NCBI GenBank assembly: GCA_905147135.1
Contig: LR990051.1
Span: 1,059,001 to 1,123,000, forward strand
DNA length: 64,000 nucleotides
Reading direction: 5' to 3'
Source: Blastobasis lacticolella
Taxonomy: Eukaryota > Arthropoda > Insecta > Lepidoptera > Blastobasidae
A program made the translations under genes and the position numbers. Position 1 is the stretch's first letter; the number at the start of each line of letters is the position of its first letter. This document shows positions 11,060 through 22,868 of this stretch, in pieces. A model generated the notes under the pieces. That model ran no database searches. It was given only the letters and a program-made list of their open reading frames with translations, and was not told the DNA's origin.

Positions 11060-12590
11060 GTTACATACTTATTATGAGAGAGTTATTTGACAGAGAATAA
11101 AAATTAAGTAGTAGTTGTGTGTTGGTCACATATTTTGCGCTACATTTAGCCTCGGTACGATACCTCTTTTTCCGTTATTTTCCGCATCCTCTTTTTTAAT
11201 AAGCGATTAAAAGGTTAAATTGGGGTCATCTGATAGCCAGGCGCCACAAACCGGTGGTCTAAAATGGACGTGTCATTTTTAAAATGTCATTTTTTTGACA
11301 ACGACAGCGACGCCGTCACCAGTTCAGATGAGTTCGTGGCACTCTAGATGTAGTTGACACCTACATCATCATCATGTAGGTTGTTATGGACTGGGTACAT
11401 AATCTATTTAATTTTTTTATTATATTTATTATATTAAACGAGAATCGCACGCGACGTACCCTTTCGATTTGGTCTCCCGTCGTTTTGGAAGAGGTTACAC
11501 CCATCGTGGTCACGAGAAGACTGCACTGGAGAGGTGACAGTTAATATAATAATATGTGTAAAGAACGCGAGTTTATAAGTTCGAGATGAAATTTTTAATC
11601 AAAAATGTAAACACATAACTGTCAATGTCAAATATTATTCAGGAGTATAAAACCTTTGGTTTGCATAACCAAATGGTTATGCATCGTGCACACTTTTCAG
11701 TGTGGTTTAAAATGGCTGGTAAACTTTCGAATACGAAAGAAATATATTTACCCCCATTTATTCAATTGATTAAAAACGTAATAAGTAATTAGGGTTATTT
11801 TTTTTAGTAGCAACCCATTTGTTTACATTTTTGATCTTTACTTTGATCTGATATAGTTTGAAACAAACATTGTTTTATTTTGTTAAAAATTGTAACTAAA
11901 AGGAGTAAATAGGTCTTATTTGATCTTTTGAACCTAGATAAGATCTGGGATCCAATTATAGCGCCAACGTCCTTCGGGCGAAGTCTCTTTGTTACTGGAG
12001 AGAAGTCTCTCTGAACTAGACTTCAAAGTTTTACGCAAGATTACATAAAACGATTTTCGTGTAAAAGCTCCACGAACGTAAATGAATTTGAGCAGTTTGC
12101 TTCATGCTGATGTCGTAAGTTTTATGTTTTGGTTCGGAAAATGTTTCTGAGAGATTTTACGTTAATTTTGAACAACCGGTCGTGAATGAAAGTGGCACCC
12201 GAAAATTCTATTAGCACTCGTAGCTTTTATACTTTGTACTACGTAATTTTGTGTTTAATTTTAATTTTCGCTATTCACTTTAGTATCCGTTCGACCTAAC
12301 ACGACTTTTAGAAACAATTTTAGTTTGCAATTACACACACCTACCTGCACCTTTCAAAGCGTCCATTTGCGCAAGAGGCCTTCTGACGGTGACCTGTAGT
12401 CCTCTCCTAACACAGACATTTATCATTGTGTACTAGCATATGAATTCCCAAATGCGTCGCCATGTTGTGGGGCGACGCGGGACGATCAAAATGTTCCTAA
12501 TCTACTTAGAAAAAATATGAGAATAGCGATGTCTTATATTAGAAAAGCAAGCTAATATTCTCTGTTCATTGGAATTATTACCGATTTTAC
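11060..12590. other. Non-coding stretch with small repeats
   Basis: Includes a block at about 11300-11345 shared with 230-270, a short perfect hairpin TGCATAACC/GGTTATGCA at 11662-11683, and a block at 11899-12000 shared with 20072-20165. No gene recognised. Confidence 0.4.
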
Positions 12591-12861
12591 ACTAAACTTA
12601 GTAATCGTCTAAGTTCTTTCTTATCTTAATTTGGAGGTTGTTGATTTGGTAAAAACTAGTTAAGTTGGAACTTATACGATCCCTAACTGTAGTCAAGACG
12701 GCCATTAAAGGCACATACAGGGATCTCTTTTTATAAAGGGCGTCGCAAAAATTACAGGTTGTAAAGGGAGTCGTATTGGGAACACCTGTACTAGGATATC
12801 CTATTAACCTTAGATTTTGTGATTTATGAATAAAATACATTTTAACTCTGTTTCATATGAT

Positions 12862-12879
12862 AGCTATCGATCGATAGCT
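12862..12879. promoter_or_regulatory. 18-bp perfect palindrome, ClaI/DRE-like core
   Basis: AGCTATCGATCGATAGCT is its own reverse complement. Its TATCGAT core resembles the DREF element (TATCGATA) of insect housekeeping promoters but is not an exact match. No gene is anchored to it. Confidence 0.3.
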
Positions 12880-13584
12880 GGGTTCTACTATTATTTTTGT
12901 CTATAATTTTCTTTGCAAAAATTATTATTTAGTACGGTCGCGTTCATAAGTGTATGACCACCTTAAAATTCATATTCCTATGGAGCTGTTAAAAGTTTAT
13001 ATAGCATGTAGCATCCTGTTTGAAAGGGACTAAAGCAGAAAACATTTTAATATAAAAATAATATCAAAATAGCTTTTAGTTATTTTTTGTTACAATTCAA
13101 AATTTCTTTGGTAGTTTCCCTTTTAAAAGTCACAATGATTTATTGACTTATAAGCCCGTTTTTTACCCAGTTCCATTTGTTTATCAATGCACGATTGCAT
13201 GACGAATGCAAGATTTTCTTCTAAAATTGCTCATGCACTTAGAACGCGACTGTACCCCTGCTTGAAAACACACACCTAACTCGTTTCCCGGAGCAAAACA
13301 AGAAACGATCGCAACCTCTCCATCCCGACTCGAGGCCGAGAAACTCAAACATAATGAATAATAACCAAAGACGGCTCTTGAAAACTGAATCCAATTACAA
13401 TGATCAGCGGAGGCACCACGAGGGTGCTCGAACGTAGCCGAAGGAACGAACGGGGAATGAAGACGGATCACCTCGCGGCAAAAACGGATAGAATGGAAAC
13501 CCAGTGAGCAGACATGCAATAAAAGTTGAGCGCGGCAAAAACTGGACACACAGAGGTGTCTGCGGGCTTCGGGAGGTATATTGT
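12880..13584. other. Unique non-coding stretch
   Basis: AT-rich to 13180, then more balanced composition to 13560. A 189-codon open frame on the minus strand spans part of it and the MITE edge, but shows no domain and no splice logic. Confidence 0.4.
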
Positions 13585-13592
13585 GTATTATG

Positions 13593-14028
13593 TAGTGTGC
13601 GACCGAATATATATTTCTGGCTGAAGCCGAAGCTGAAGCTGAATAATCCGTTATCGCCACAACCTTCGACCAAATCTGAAAGTTTAAAAGCTCAAAGAAA
13701 TTTTGTTTAGGATTGGCTACAAGATTTTGTTCAAGATTAGTCACTAGGTACAATTAATAACATAAATTATTTTAAAACATTAATAAAACATTTTATTAAT
13801 GTTTTAACAAGATATTTTATTGGCTTTTGACTGTATAATATAGAAAGGTAATTCATATCATCACTAGCAGTTGAACTAAAGATGATTAAAATGACCTTGC
13901 AATAATATTTGTTAAAAACAATAAAAAGCAACAAAATGGGGTTTCGGGACAAAGCCGAAGGTTACGCCGCAGGTGGTTTTTTGGCCGAAGGTGGCCGAAG
14001 CCGACACTGAAGCTTCGGTCGGACACTA
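13593..14028. mobile_element. hAT-type MITE with 8-bp target duplication
   Basis: Termini are inverted: TAGTGTGCGACCGAA at the left and TTCGGTCGGACACTA at the right. Both flanks carry the same 8 bp, GTATTATG (13585-13592 and 14029-14036), the hAT hallmark. The 436-bp interior is non-coding and has a 15-bp-arm hairpin at 13774-13805. No transposase, so non-autonomous. Confidence 0.9.
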
Positions 14029-14098
14029 GTATTATGCGATGTGTATAGACGCGTAGGTAGGTGCAGATGTTGGCGGTAAGTAATGCACATCGCGTAAA

Positions 14099-14709
14099 GC
14101 CTCTCCCAAACAGGTGCTATATAACGCGCGATATTATCGCACGCGTTCCTGTGATAATGCGTTACGTCCTACCCACACAAATTGTGTTATTATCGCCTTT
14201 TATTCATACAATTTCAAATTTGTGTAGTTACACAATACAAAATATTCTTTTGTTTATAAAGATTTTGTTTTTAGTATCACAAGAGCACACGCACCGCAAG
14301 CGCCCTATTTTTATTTCTGCATTATTACCGTAGCGATGTGTTAGATCACGTGCGTTCTTGTACAATACCAACGTTGTGGTACGCGTTAAGCGGCCACAAC
14401 ATCATGCTGAGGGGGTCCAGTTGCACTGGAAGCCGCGACACGGAGTTTTAACAATGCCACTGGGAATAGTTAACTGTAGGTAGGTACATTTATTATTATT
14501 AATCTGTTTTTTTTAATTTTCTAACTTAATTTTTATATTTTTATGTACTTTTATTACCTTGTTTTTTTTTGTTGTACCTAATTGTCGTGTCGTGGTGTCT
14601 ATGTGTAATAAACGTCTTCTTTCTTTCTTTCAATATTACTGAATAGATATTATTCCAAAAAAGGAACACATTGTTGGGGGGCGCATCACAGCACCTGTTT
14701 GAGAGAGGC
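14099..14709. repeat. Inverted pair enclosing a LINE stub
   Basis: 20-bp arms 'GCCTCTC-CAAACAGGTGCT' at 14099-14118 and, inverted, at 14690-14709 with one mismatch. Weaker similarity continues outward. Possibly the ends of a degraded MITE later hit by the retrotransposon at 14480. Confidence 0.5.
14480..14632 (+). repeat. LINE 3' end with (CTTT)n tail
   Basis: T-rich 3' UTR ending 'GTGTAATAAACGTCTT' and CTTT repeats. Supplies the likely parent of the 31-bp insertion at 9502. Confidence 0.55.
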
Positions 14710-14827
14710 TTAATTCAACATCGTAGAGCATCGTCTCCGTCGTACGCGTGTGAGTAACGAAGTCGGAATTAGCTTACATTAAAATTTATAAAATTGGATT
14801 CTCTAAACAAATTATGAAAAATATACC

Positions 14828-15040
14828 GACTTTAAATTACCAAAAAGTAAGAAACTTGCTTTTTTTCATACAATACGAGTAAATTAGATAACATTATTTT
14901 TGGACTCGGTGCCAGCACAGTAATGTTCCTCATGGGAGCAAAGGCTTTGCCATGTGTCACCGACTCCAAAACTAATGATATCTAACTTACTCGTCTTGCA
15001 TAATTTAAAGCAATCTTTTTACTATGCTGTGATTTGAAGT
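14828..15040. repeat. Foldback element with about 84-bp arms
   Basis: Arms at about 14828-14911 and 14957-15040; conserved parts include 'ACGAGTAA-TTAGATA-CATTA' and 'TTTTGGA-TCGGTG'. The 45-bp centre contains 'GTTCCTCATGGGAGCAAAGG'. Non-coding MITE-like structure. Confidence 0.75.
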
Positions 15041-15245
15041 CGAATTTATTTTTTCCATTTTTTTTATTGCAATATTTTTGGTGGTTTTATGTTACAATGT
15101 TGGTAACATGGGATCCTGGAGAAATCGAGTGCTACCCTTGACAATTATAGGTACGTAAATATGGGGTGTTTGTTACATTATTATACTGTCGACAGCGACA
15201 ACTTGCAGAACTATCCTAATCGATAAAGAGTTTTGCGTCATTTTT

Positions 15246-15640
15246 TTTATACCACTAAGGCGGCAAACAACCTTGCGGCCTGCCTGATGGTAAGCAGTCA
15301 CCGCAGCCTATGGACGTTTGCAATACCAGGGGCATCACCCACGCGTTGCCGACCCCGTAAAACCCTTTTTATCCCTTTCTTGAAGAACTTCATCATAAGC
15401 ATCATCAGATGATGGCACTCTGATGCGAACACCGTAGTAAGAATGATAACGTAACAAATACCCCATACGTGACTACAATTGTGGAATCCCATCATCAGAT
15501 CCTGACCTGGGACCACCTCTTTCAAACAAAAAAGAATTTTCCAAATCGGTCCAGGCGTCTTCGAGTAATCGGGGAACATACATAAAGAATAATAAAAGGT
15601 TCCAACGAATTGAGAACCTCCTCCTTTTGTAAAGTCGTTA
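15246..15640 (-). repeat. LINE family B, 3' UTR (longest copy)
   Basis: Starts (plus coordinates) with a T-run, then 'ggtaagcagtcaccgcagcc' and 'acgtttgcaataccagg'. It extends into more internal 3' UTR with 'ATGATGGCACTCTGATG'. An open frame across it has no RT motifs. Confidence 0.65.
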
Positions 15641-15690
15641 AAATAACTTACATTTACGTATAGCACGGTTATACACTCATGCCTGCGAAT

Positions 15691-15808
15691 CATGACAGGC
15701 TTTGTCGCGCGCGAGATAGCGAGATAACTTTAGCAATCTCATTCGATTTGCGTTGGAGTGGTTAAGCGAGATAGAAAGTTTGTATCTCGCGCGACACAGT
15801 TCGTCATG
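15691..15808. repeat. 118-bp foldback element
   Basis: Outer arms share CATGAC and GTCGCGCG-CGAGATA, inverted across a short centre, with an inner TATCTCGC/GCGAGATA pair. Non-coding. Confidence 0.7.
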
Positions 15809-15839
15809 CTACGGTGATTCCGAATCTAACTGCTCTTAG

Positions 15840-16900
15840 CAGGTGGGGAAGTCGGGGCAATCGAGTCCACCGCGGGCCATTGCAACCAAGTGTTCCGGTG
15901 TTGCACTTTGCGTTTGCAGAGTTGTACCGGAGACAGTTTCAGGAATAGGGTGTAACACAGACTTTTTCACTAGGAAATGTTTTGTATTTGTATTTGTAAG
16001 TTCGGATGTGAGAGATGTCGGAGAGACCCTCCGAAATCACAGAACCGATTTATAAAATTCTTTCGATAACAGGTTGTACCTACCGGTAGGTACCTTTGAT
16101 CCCAGAAAAATGATAGGAACACGCGGAATAGTCGTGTGCTGTTGCATAAACATAATTTGTTGCTTACTGTACATGAATTATTTTAATTCTGGCTGGTTAT
16201 CCTAAAAAATAAAGTAAAATAAAACAAAGATCTGCTTAAAACTGCTGTTTTGTATCGAGATAATTGACGGGTTTTATTAAAATTTCTTTCATGGACATGT
16301 GAAATCTGAACGAAACGCAACTTTGTAGTATTAATAGTTAGGTAGTAAGTGTATTGAAAAAAACTGGTGACAACTATCATTACTCCAAATTCGACGGAGT
16401 CTGTTGCCAACTCGCCCCAGAATTAAAATAATATACAAAAGGGTAAAGTTATTAGTAAAGTTATTAATAAAGTTAGTAACTTAACCCTGTGCTTTATTCG
16501 CAGAGAATCCTCAAAACATTTCTTAGGAAGAAAAATTTCCCGGCGACGTGCCTGCTTCGAGGAAGTGGTTAGCAAAAGCCGTAGAGATCCGAAAGTAGCA
16601 AAGTCTATTCCTGTTAAATGTCACGAAGTTATTTTAATAAACTTCCGGAGGGGAGAAATACAAGGAAACTTTTATTTGTTGTCGAGAGGCGAGCTGTATT
16701 AATAATGTAAAAATACTTACCAGAAATGTTTTTTCTAAAATAGAACATATTTCGTAATCCTACCTAGCCAGTATTATGTGTGCTGAACAAGGCAGCCTAC
16801 AGACGTTCCGATCCCCAGTCCGTCCCGTTCTGTTTCGTTCGGGTACAACACCAGCCAGAAATGCTTCTGCAAGGGTGTATGTAGGTCATAACAGCAACAA
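15840..16900. other. Non-coding stretch, nothing recognised
   Basis: No gene, inverted repeat or dispersed repeat could be supported here; short open frames lack domains. Confidence 0.4.
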
Positions 16901-16911
16901 CCAGGTATGGT

Positions 16912-17164
16912 AAATAAATAAATAATCGTGGACAAATTCACACAGCGCCATCTAGCCCCAAACTAAGCAAAGCTTGTGCTATGGGTGCTAGCTAACTGAT
17001 ACACTACTTATATACTTTTAAATACATACTTATTATACATAGAACACCCAGACCCGTAACAGAAATTAAAATTCATCATTTAAAATTACTGCCCGGCCGG
17101 GAATCGAACCCGGGACCTCTTGCGTGGCGACTGACATGTTGACCACTGAACCACTCAGGTCGTC
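16912..17164 (-). repeat. SINE-2, near-complete copy
   Basis: Reverse complement of the 4258 copy over its length: 'CAGCGCCATCTAGCCCCAAA', 'AGAACACCCAGACC', 'CGGCCGGGAATCGAACCCGG' and the box complement 'GAACCACTCAGG'. Head and body are well preserved. Confidence 0.9.
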
Positions 17165-17887
17165 AAATGGTGTCGTCCTCATCGGTGGTTCCGTCGTCTG
17201 TAGAGCGAGCAGACCCAGGAGCTAATACGCCCTACTTAAACCTATCAGCCCAAATAAAGCCTAATCCTATCGACCCAACCTGTTTAACATAAACCTACTA
17301 GAACCCCGGCTATACCTAAAACCTAAACCAACCAAACCTAAACATCGTAAAAGCCTACCTATTTTTTATTTTTATTTATTTAATTCAAAGTACATTTTGT
17401 ATCTTAACACTAAATGACACAAAACCCGGATGGGTTTGTCTGTGTCTACCTGGCTATTTATTACAAAACACACTCGTTCACTACAAAATCGAATTTTTCC
17501 AAGTTTAACGGATACACATCCACATTATCAATATCCATTTTTCATTCCAATAAAATATTGTGTTTTCTCGACACAATACCACATCACTAATGTAAACAAA
17601 TCAAAACACAATTATAAGAGTACACTTGGGGGTAACTTGTGCTCTGATCGGTGCTAAACAATTTCAGTCTACCCACCTCAAAAAAGTAAAGATACTAGGT
17701 ACAACAATAATGTTAACATGTGGCGCACCGGGCGAAAGAGTTCGATGATATTGCGATTTTTAAGTTAGAGCGAGAGCGACATACACACCCTGCACAGTTC
17801 TTTGTTTGTCAATCCCAGAACCAAACCTAAGGTCTGCCAGAGCATACACGCATCACTACAACTTATCTAATAACATCGACAGGGTTT
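17165..17887. other. Non-coding stretch
   Basis: Contains a T-rich LINE-type 3' end near 17365-17420 and a run of CTA/CCTA-rich sequence at 17270-17350. No gene seen. Confidence 0.35.
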
Positions 17888-18118
17888 AGCTGATCAGATA
17901 ATTACAGTGGAGCGACTAGCATCTGACCTCCGTGACCCTGTTACCAGGGGAATCTGACCAAATTGTGCAAATGTGCAGATTTCATTACAATGGTTTCCCT
18001 CACCTAATGTAGGTACATAACTCAGAAAAGAGTCATTGATACCGGGACGCTGTGAGATTCGAACCCGGTACGTCTCGCTTACGAGTCGGATACCTCAACC
18101 TCTCGGCCACAGATTCTC
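17888..18118 (-). repeat. SINE-1 with recognisable tRNA-like head
   Basis: Reversed, the head shows the B box (GGTTCGAATCTC version), the 'TCGTAAGCGAGACG' anticodon-arm region and an A-box-like 'TGGCCGAGAGG'. The body has internal deletions but the 3' motifs are present. Confidence 0.85.
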
Positions 18119-18339
18119 CAATTTAAATCGATAAGTATAAATGAATACTACCCTGTTAATTAAGACATTAAGACAGCTCAGACTTATTATGACAACAATC
18201 CGGGAGACTGAAGAGGAAAACGATGGTTCAAATAAAAAAGCGGCCTAATGCTTTTTATTGTTATTTTTGTTAGTCAATAAGGTATCTATCTAACATGTTA
18301 TACCTATTATTGTTGATATTATTACAACTTGTCATATAT

Positions 18340-18520
18340 TTGTAGTTAATGCCAAATAAAAGCTATGTCTATGTCTATCTGCAAAGCCTTATATTAAAAT
18401 TTTAAAATGCAGTTTTGTCATGGCATTTCAACCATTATGTACTTATATTTTAAATGTACTTGAATGCTGTTAAACTGTAAAATGAACTAATAAATATATA
18501 AATAAATAAATGCGAATGAA
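18340..18520 (+). repeat. Two retrotransposon 3' tails in succession
   Basis: 'AATAAAAGCTATGTCTATGT' ends at about 18380, and a second tail 'AACTAATAAATATATAAATA' ends at about 18512. Both look like LINE 3' ends; the bodies are not identified. Confidence 0.45.
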
Positions 18521-18615
18521 AACGATGGGTTTCTTAACATGAAATACCCCCATTAATTCCCATTTCGAAACGTTGTTGCGCGAGTCTGACGGACATTGGA
18601 CCGGTTTTTATTAGG

Positions 18616-19390
18616 TACTAGCTGTACCCAGTGACTTCGTTCGCGTCGACTACAGGTATGTGTGGTATGTCTTATATTAACACCGTAGACTGCGGGGAAG
18701 CACTCTTATAAAAAGAAGTGTTTTTTGCTTTGGATTTTAAAACTCGCAGGTTGTATTTATCAAAAGACAGTAAGTCAGGTAGAGAGTTCCGTCGCGGTTA
18801 GTACAATAAATGTTGAAGCAAAGTGGTTTGTGGGAGCAACTTTTGCAATTTCGACTGTAAAACAGTGTCATTTCATACTTTTAAACGTCAATACTTACGA
18901 TAAAGAGAAAATAAAATAACACTGAGAAACGCCGACTACTCACGTTTCGTGTATGACGGCTCCACTTGTTTACCAAAACAAATTGTGTGAAAACTTCAAG
19001 TAAGATCTAGATCTAGATATTATCTACAGACAAAGACTTGTGAGTGACAGATAGGCAAACAGACGAGGAGGCTTAGGGTTAGGTTCATGCATAGGATTCC
19101 TTTTATACCGGGAGCCGTAAGTAGTATTTACCTAACTGACGGAAAAAGTCGGATAGCCCCCGACCAATTTTACATTTATTCTAATATTTTTTAAACTACT
19201 AAACCGATTTTAATGAACCAACGCTGAAGTCATCCCGATTAAACTGGATTTCGAATAGAGAAAACCGCATCCAAATCGGTCTATCCGTTCAGGAGCTAGG
19301 ATACCACAGACAGACACACATACACAAAGCCACAGATACAACCGTCAAACTTATAACATCTCTCGTTTTTCGTGGGGTTTAATAAAACCA
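18616..19390 (+). repeat. Composite of dispersed lepidopteran repeats
   Basis: Begins with 'ACTAGCTGTACCCAGTGACT' and 'TCGTTCGCGTCG', a CTAG-ended GC-rich terminus typical of Helitron-like repeats. From 19135 it holds the 'gacggaaaaagtcggatag' family through 'CAGACAGACACACATACACA'. Shares blocks with 57286-57530 and 58198-58340. Confidence 0.5.
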
Positions 19391-19825
19391 TTCTAAATAC
19401 GAATCGGAATTATAACAAGAGTTACAATCTGTAGTTTAATATCCTTATCATTCAACTTATATATATTATATACATAATATGTATTTCCCGATCCTCAAAA
19501 ACCAATTCCGTTTCTTACGCACCCACCCTATTGCTGTTACAATTTCGCAAGTTTCCTTCCACTCTGAGAACAAGGAACAGGTGTTGCGTGTGACCCGGTT
19601 AGCCTGCTAACCATAATTGTTATACTTAGGACGTTTGAGCGTTGTTCTTTTCGGTCTAGCCCTTACTTGTGCACTAGGTCATGTAAGGTGACCTAGCGTG
19701 CGTGTGATAACATTTTTCTTATATTTACATAGAAATAAATGAAGTCATTGCATATTTATCTCGTTTTACATCATTTCTGTATTTTTATTTAACTGTAAAA
19801 GGAATAAATTGGTAACAATAGTTGA

Positions 19826-20062
19826 ATACTCACCAATGCTCTTACGGTGAGGGAAACATCGTGATGAAATCTGTACATTCAGGCGAATGGATGTGTAACC
19901 ATGTTCCAATCTGGTCAGGTTTCCCTACTAGCAAGGTCACGGAGGTCAGTTGGTGGTTGCTTCACTGTAATTACCTGATCACCAAATCCTGGATCATGGT
20001 CAAGGCGGACCCCGGGCCCTCGTTCTCGAGAGCACAACCGGGACATTAACGCCAAGATAATG
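19826..20062 (+). repeat. SINE-1, 5'-truncated
   Basis: From 'ACTCACCAATGCTCTTACGG' to 'GACATTAACGCCAAGATAAT' with a short tail. The body is nearly full; the head is absent. Confidence 0.9.
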
Positions 20063-20071
20063 ATGAAAGAA

Positions 20072-20165
20072 AAGGAGTAAATAGGTCTTATTTGATCATT
20101 TGACCCTAGGTAACGTATGAGATCTAGTTATGGCGCCAAAGTCCTTCAGGCGAAGTCTTTTTATT
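20072..20165 (+). repeat. Dispersed repeat shared with 11899-12000
   Basis: 'AAAGGAGTAAATAGGTCTTA' and 'TTCAGGCGAAGTCT' align with the earlier copy. Unclassified. A LINE tail (TTTA)n follows. Confidence 0.6.
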
Positions 20166-20571
20166 TATTTATTTAAAACTTCATACAGTACAATGAAGGA
20201 TGAGTTTTTGTGAAACTAGACTGCCTATTAGGAATCTGGGATCTGGAAATAAGGAATCTGGTAACGAATCAATAACAAGTAATGCAAAACTCACACAAAT
20301 TGTTTGTACATTTATCAAATAAAATACATGTATATTTTCTTACTAAATTGTTTACACAATTCCCGAGAGTGTGTGACTCGTAAACGGTTGGAAATTTGAA
20401 GAAGCGTGTGCAGCAAAATTTCTAGACAATTTTATAGGCTGTAATTTACTAACGGAACATTTTCCCGTAGAACGCAGTTTTCGAGATATTTACAAAAAAA
20501 TCAAAAATGTAAGTACTAATGTATGTATAATGTACTAATGTGTGTATATATGTAATGTAAATGTGAGCCCC

Positions 20572-21303
20572 CTCACCCCAAAAACACCAAAAATACAGGT
20601 CTAGACAGTTAGTACTTTCTACACTACACTACCAGCGCAGCGCAAGGCGTGTCCTCCGACCAACATCTGTAACGCTTTCATTACATAAAACATTACACAT
20701 CTCAATCCTCAAAGCTCAACCCACAATCGAAGGAAAGATAAACACCAATCGCTAAGGGCCAAATAAGGGGCCGCAAAATAACAGTCATCGCTTCTTCCAG
20801 AATTTCTCGAGTAACAGACTTCACACTCTCACCTCAAAAGCACCAATGGTGTAGATTTATATTACTTACTGCACTACACTACCAGCGCATGACGTGTCCT
20901 CCGACCAAAGTGGATCAACGGAACACGTGGAGTGATACTATGCGGAGAACCCTACATTTCGCAGAAGTGCCACCCCACCAAAATAACGTTTAATTGATGT
21001 AACTATCTTTTTTGGTCAATTTATTTCCTTTTATTTTTTATATTATCTTCTTTTATATCTAGTTTTACTGTTTATTTTGTTTACTTTAATTAGGCATAAG
21101 CTGTGTATGTAAACTTATTTAAAAAATAAAAAAATAAAATAAAATAGACATCTGCAATGATTTCATTACATAAAACATTAAACATCTCAATCCTCAAAGC
21201 TCAATCCACAATCGCGGGAAAGATAAACACCAATCGCTAAGGGCCAAGTAAGGGGCCGCAAAATAACAGTCATCGTTTATCGTTTCTTCCAGAATTTCTC
21301 GAG
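20572..21303. repeat. Tandem duplication of a ~250-bp unit
   Basis: Two direct copies: unit 1 is about 20572-20820, unit 2 about 20821-21303. Shared landmarks are 'CACTACACTACCAGCGCA', 'GTGTCCTCCGACCAA', 'AAGATAAACACCAATCGCTA' and 'AGGGGCCGCAAAATAACAGT'. Unit 2 is stretched by an inserted LINE stub (20905-21147). Non-coding; not similar to other repeats here. Confidence 0.8.
20905..21147 (+). mobile_element. 5'-truncated LINE 3' end inside the duplicated unit
   Basis: Interrupts unit 2 between 'TCCGACCAA' and 'ACATCTGC', which are contiguous in unit 1. Ends in an A-rich AAATAAAATAAAATA tail. Its 5' part ('GAGAACCCTACATTTCGCAG') looks like the end of a LINE coding region. Confidence 0.65.
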
Positions 21304-21460
21304 TCGTTGTAACTCCGGGAGCCAGTAAATGGTCGGTTACTGGGCCGGTAAATTAGCCAATTTGCGGTTCTGAGGCTCGCCTTTCGGCTCCCAGGCTCCG
21401 GGGGTCGGCCTTTAATTAATTATCCACACGTCCACCGCACATTACTTAATCAAGCATCAA
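21304..21460. other. GC-rich unique island
   Basis: Balanced-composition, apparently single-copy sequence including 'TTTAATTAATTATCCACACG'. It has no reading frame of note. Candidate conserved non-coding element only by composition. Confidence 0.3.
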
Positions 21461-21907
21461 CATGTTAACCCGGATCGATCAGACCAGCGCTGATCTAGTT
21501 TGAGCCCTAAGTAAGGGATTACAAGCCGTTGTAGGCGATTGTGGGGATAAATTGGTTTGGTTAGGTCCTTTGTTAGCTTTAAGAAACTTGTGAAGGATGC
21601 ATGGACAGTCAGCTGTAGGAAGAACTGATCCCCTGACAAACATTAAATGTAATATAAATGAATACCCATCTACAGTTCTTGTCAAATGCATTATCAATAT
21701 CGTCCCTTGATTTCTTTGTCAACTACTGGCGTTATTTCATGAAAAACATGAGAACTGTTCTAAACTTTTCTATATCGTTAAATTGTAACCGGACGATTAC
21801 TTAGTTAAAGCGTTACAGCTATCGTTTTGGTACAAAATAGTACAAATTACTTCTGATCGAGAGATCATTGGTCGCTATTGTCAATCCATTTTCTTATCAT
21901 GTCATCT

Positions 21908-22136
21908 GTCATGTTACACTCACGGGTGTCGTACAAGGCGACTAATGTTTCCGAGGCAAAATATAGAGTCTGCGTAGCCTGGAAAAAAGGGCAGCAACAT
22001 TTTCCATTGTTATATTTAAACACTGCGATCTGCCAACCCGCCTGCCAAGCGTGGAGATTATGGCATTGTCCTCCCCTTTCGTGGGAGAGGCCCTAAGTCT
22101 TACAGTGGACTGTTACGGGCTGTGATGATGATAATG
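21908..22136 (+). mobile_element. RTE-derived short element, copy 1
   Basis: Head: 'GGGTGTCGTACAAGGCGACT', 'GGGCAGCAACATTTTCCATT', 'CCAACCCGCCTGCCAAGCGT', as in the RTE 5' end at 46830-46950. Tail: 'GGGAGAGGCCCTAAG...CAGTGGACTG' then GTGATGATGATAAT, as in the RTE 3' end. Slightly 5'-truncated. Confidence 0.85.
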
Positions 22137-22868
22137 ACACGAACACAGGTACCACTCATCACTACTATCACCTTTAATACACATCTTTCACTTTAATGTT
22201 TTCACTTAAAGACTGGCTGCACTAGAGGCTTTCGAGGGCCGACAGAAGTCCCAGGTGTCCATGACGGATTTCTCCTGCTTACCTCTTAGACAAAAAAACT
22301 TGTTTAGTAAATTCGTTCAGTTACAACCATTGAATTCTGCCAGGTGTTGCTGTTCCGCAGGTTCCGCAGCTGAAAAAAAACATAATTATATTAGATTAAT
22401 GTATGCACGATGCGAATGTAAATCACGAGTTAATTACAGAAATAAATCGTCAAAGCAAATATGCGGCCGGATTTCTTAATTAACAATTGCGTATCAAAGA
22501 AATTGAAACAATAAATCAGTTGCCGAGGGTATCCCTTCGGTGCTTACTAATCCCGTGATTATGTAATTAGAGCACAAGGGGGTACCTTCTAAATCCGTCA
22601 TTCGTAATGTACGGATCAAAGATAGAGAAGTCGTGTCTCCAATAATGGGACAACAGGATATTTTTGCTACACAGTGACAAATTAGCGGATAGGTTTTGAT
22701 ATAATGGTAAGCTGTAAATAGGTGTCTGTTAAAGAGTAGTCCGAAACTACTAAAACTTCTTTCAATTGAAGAATTCGAATATCTTTAGCTTTTTAAGGAA
22801 AGGAACACGAATCCGCGTGATTGTAAAATGTAAACAGCTACGGGGGACCGCTAAATATCTTAAAACAT
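22137..22868. other. Non-coding stretch
   Basis: No repeat or gene recognised. Contains 'ATTATGTAATTAGAGC' (TAATTA core) in a non-repetitive block near 22530-22600. Confidence 0.35.

Noticed and set aside
12598..12840. 80-codon open frame with a CxxC pattern next to the 12862 palindrome
   Set aside because: Considered as a small gene with an adjacent promoter, but no family recognised and no supporting splice or repeat context.
13184..13753. 189-codon open frame on the minus strand
   Set aside because: No domain, crosses the hAT MITE boundary, and shows no splice context or coding pattern.
15298..15693. 131-codon open frame on the minus strand
   Set aside because: Lies in a LINE family-B 3' UTR; no RT motifs.
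17888..18118. tRNA-like heads (also at 4258, 16912, 27449, 30662, 53316) as functional tRNA genes
   Set aside because: A and B boxes and anticodon arms are recognisable, but acceptor stems do not pair and each is fused to the same repeated body, so they are SINE heads.
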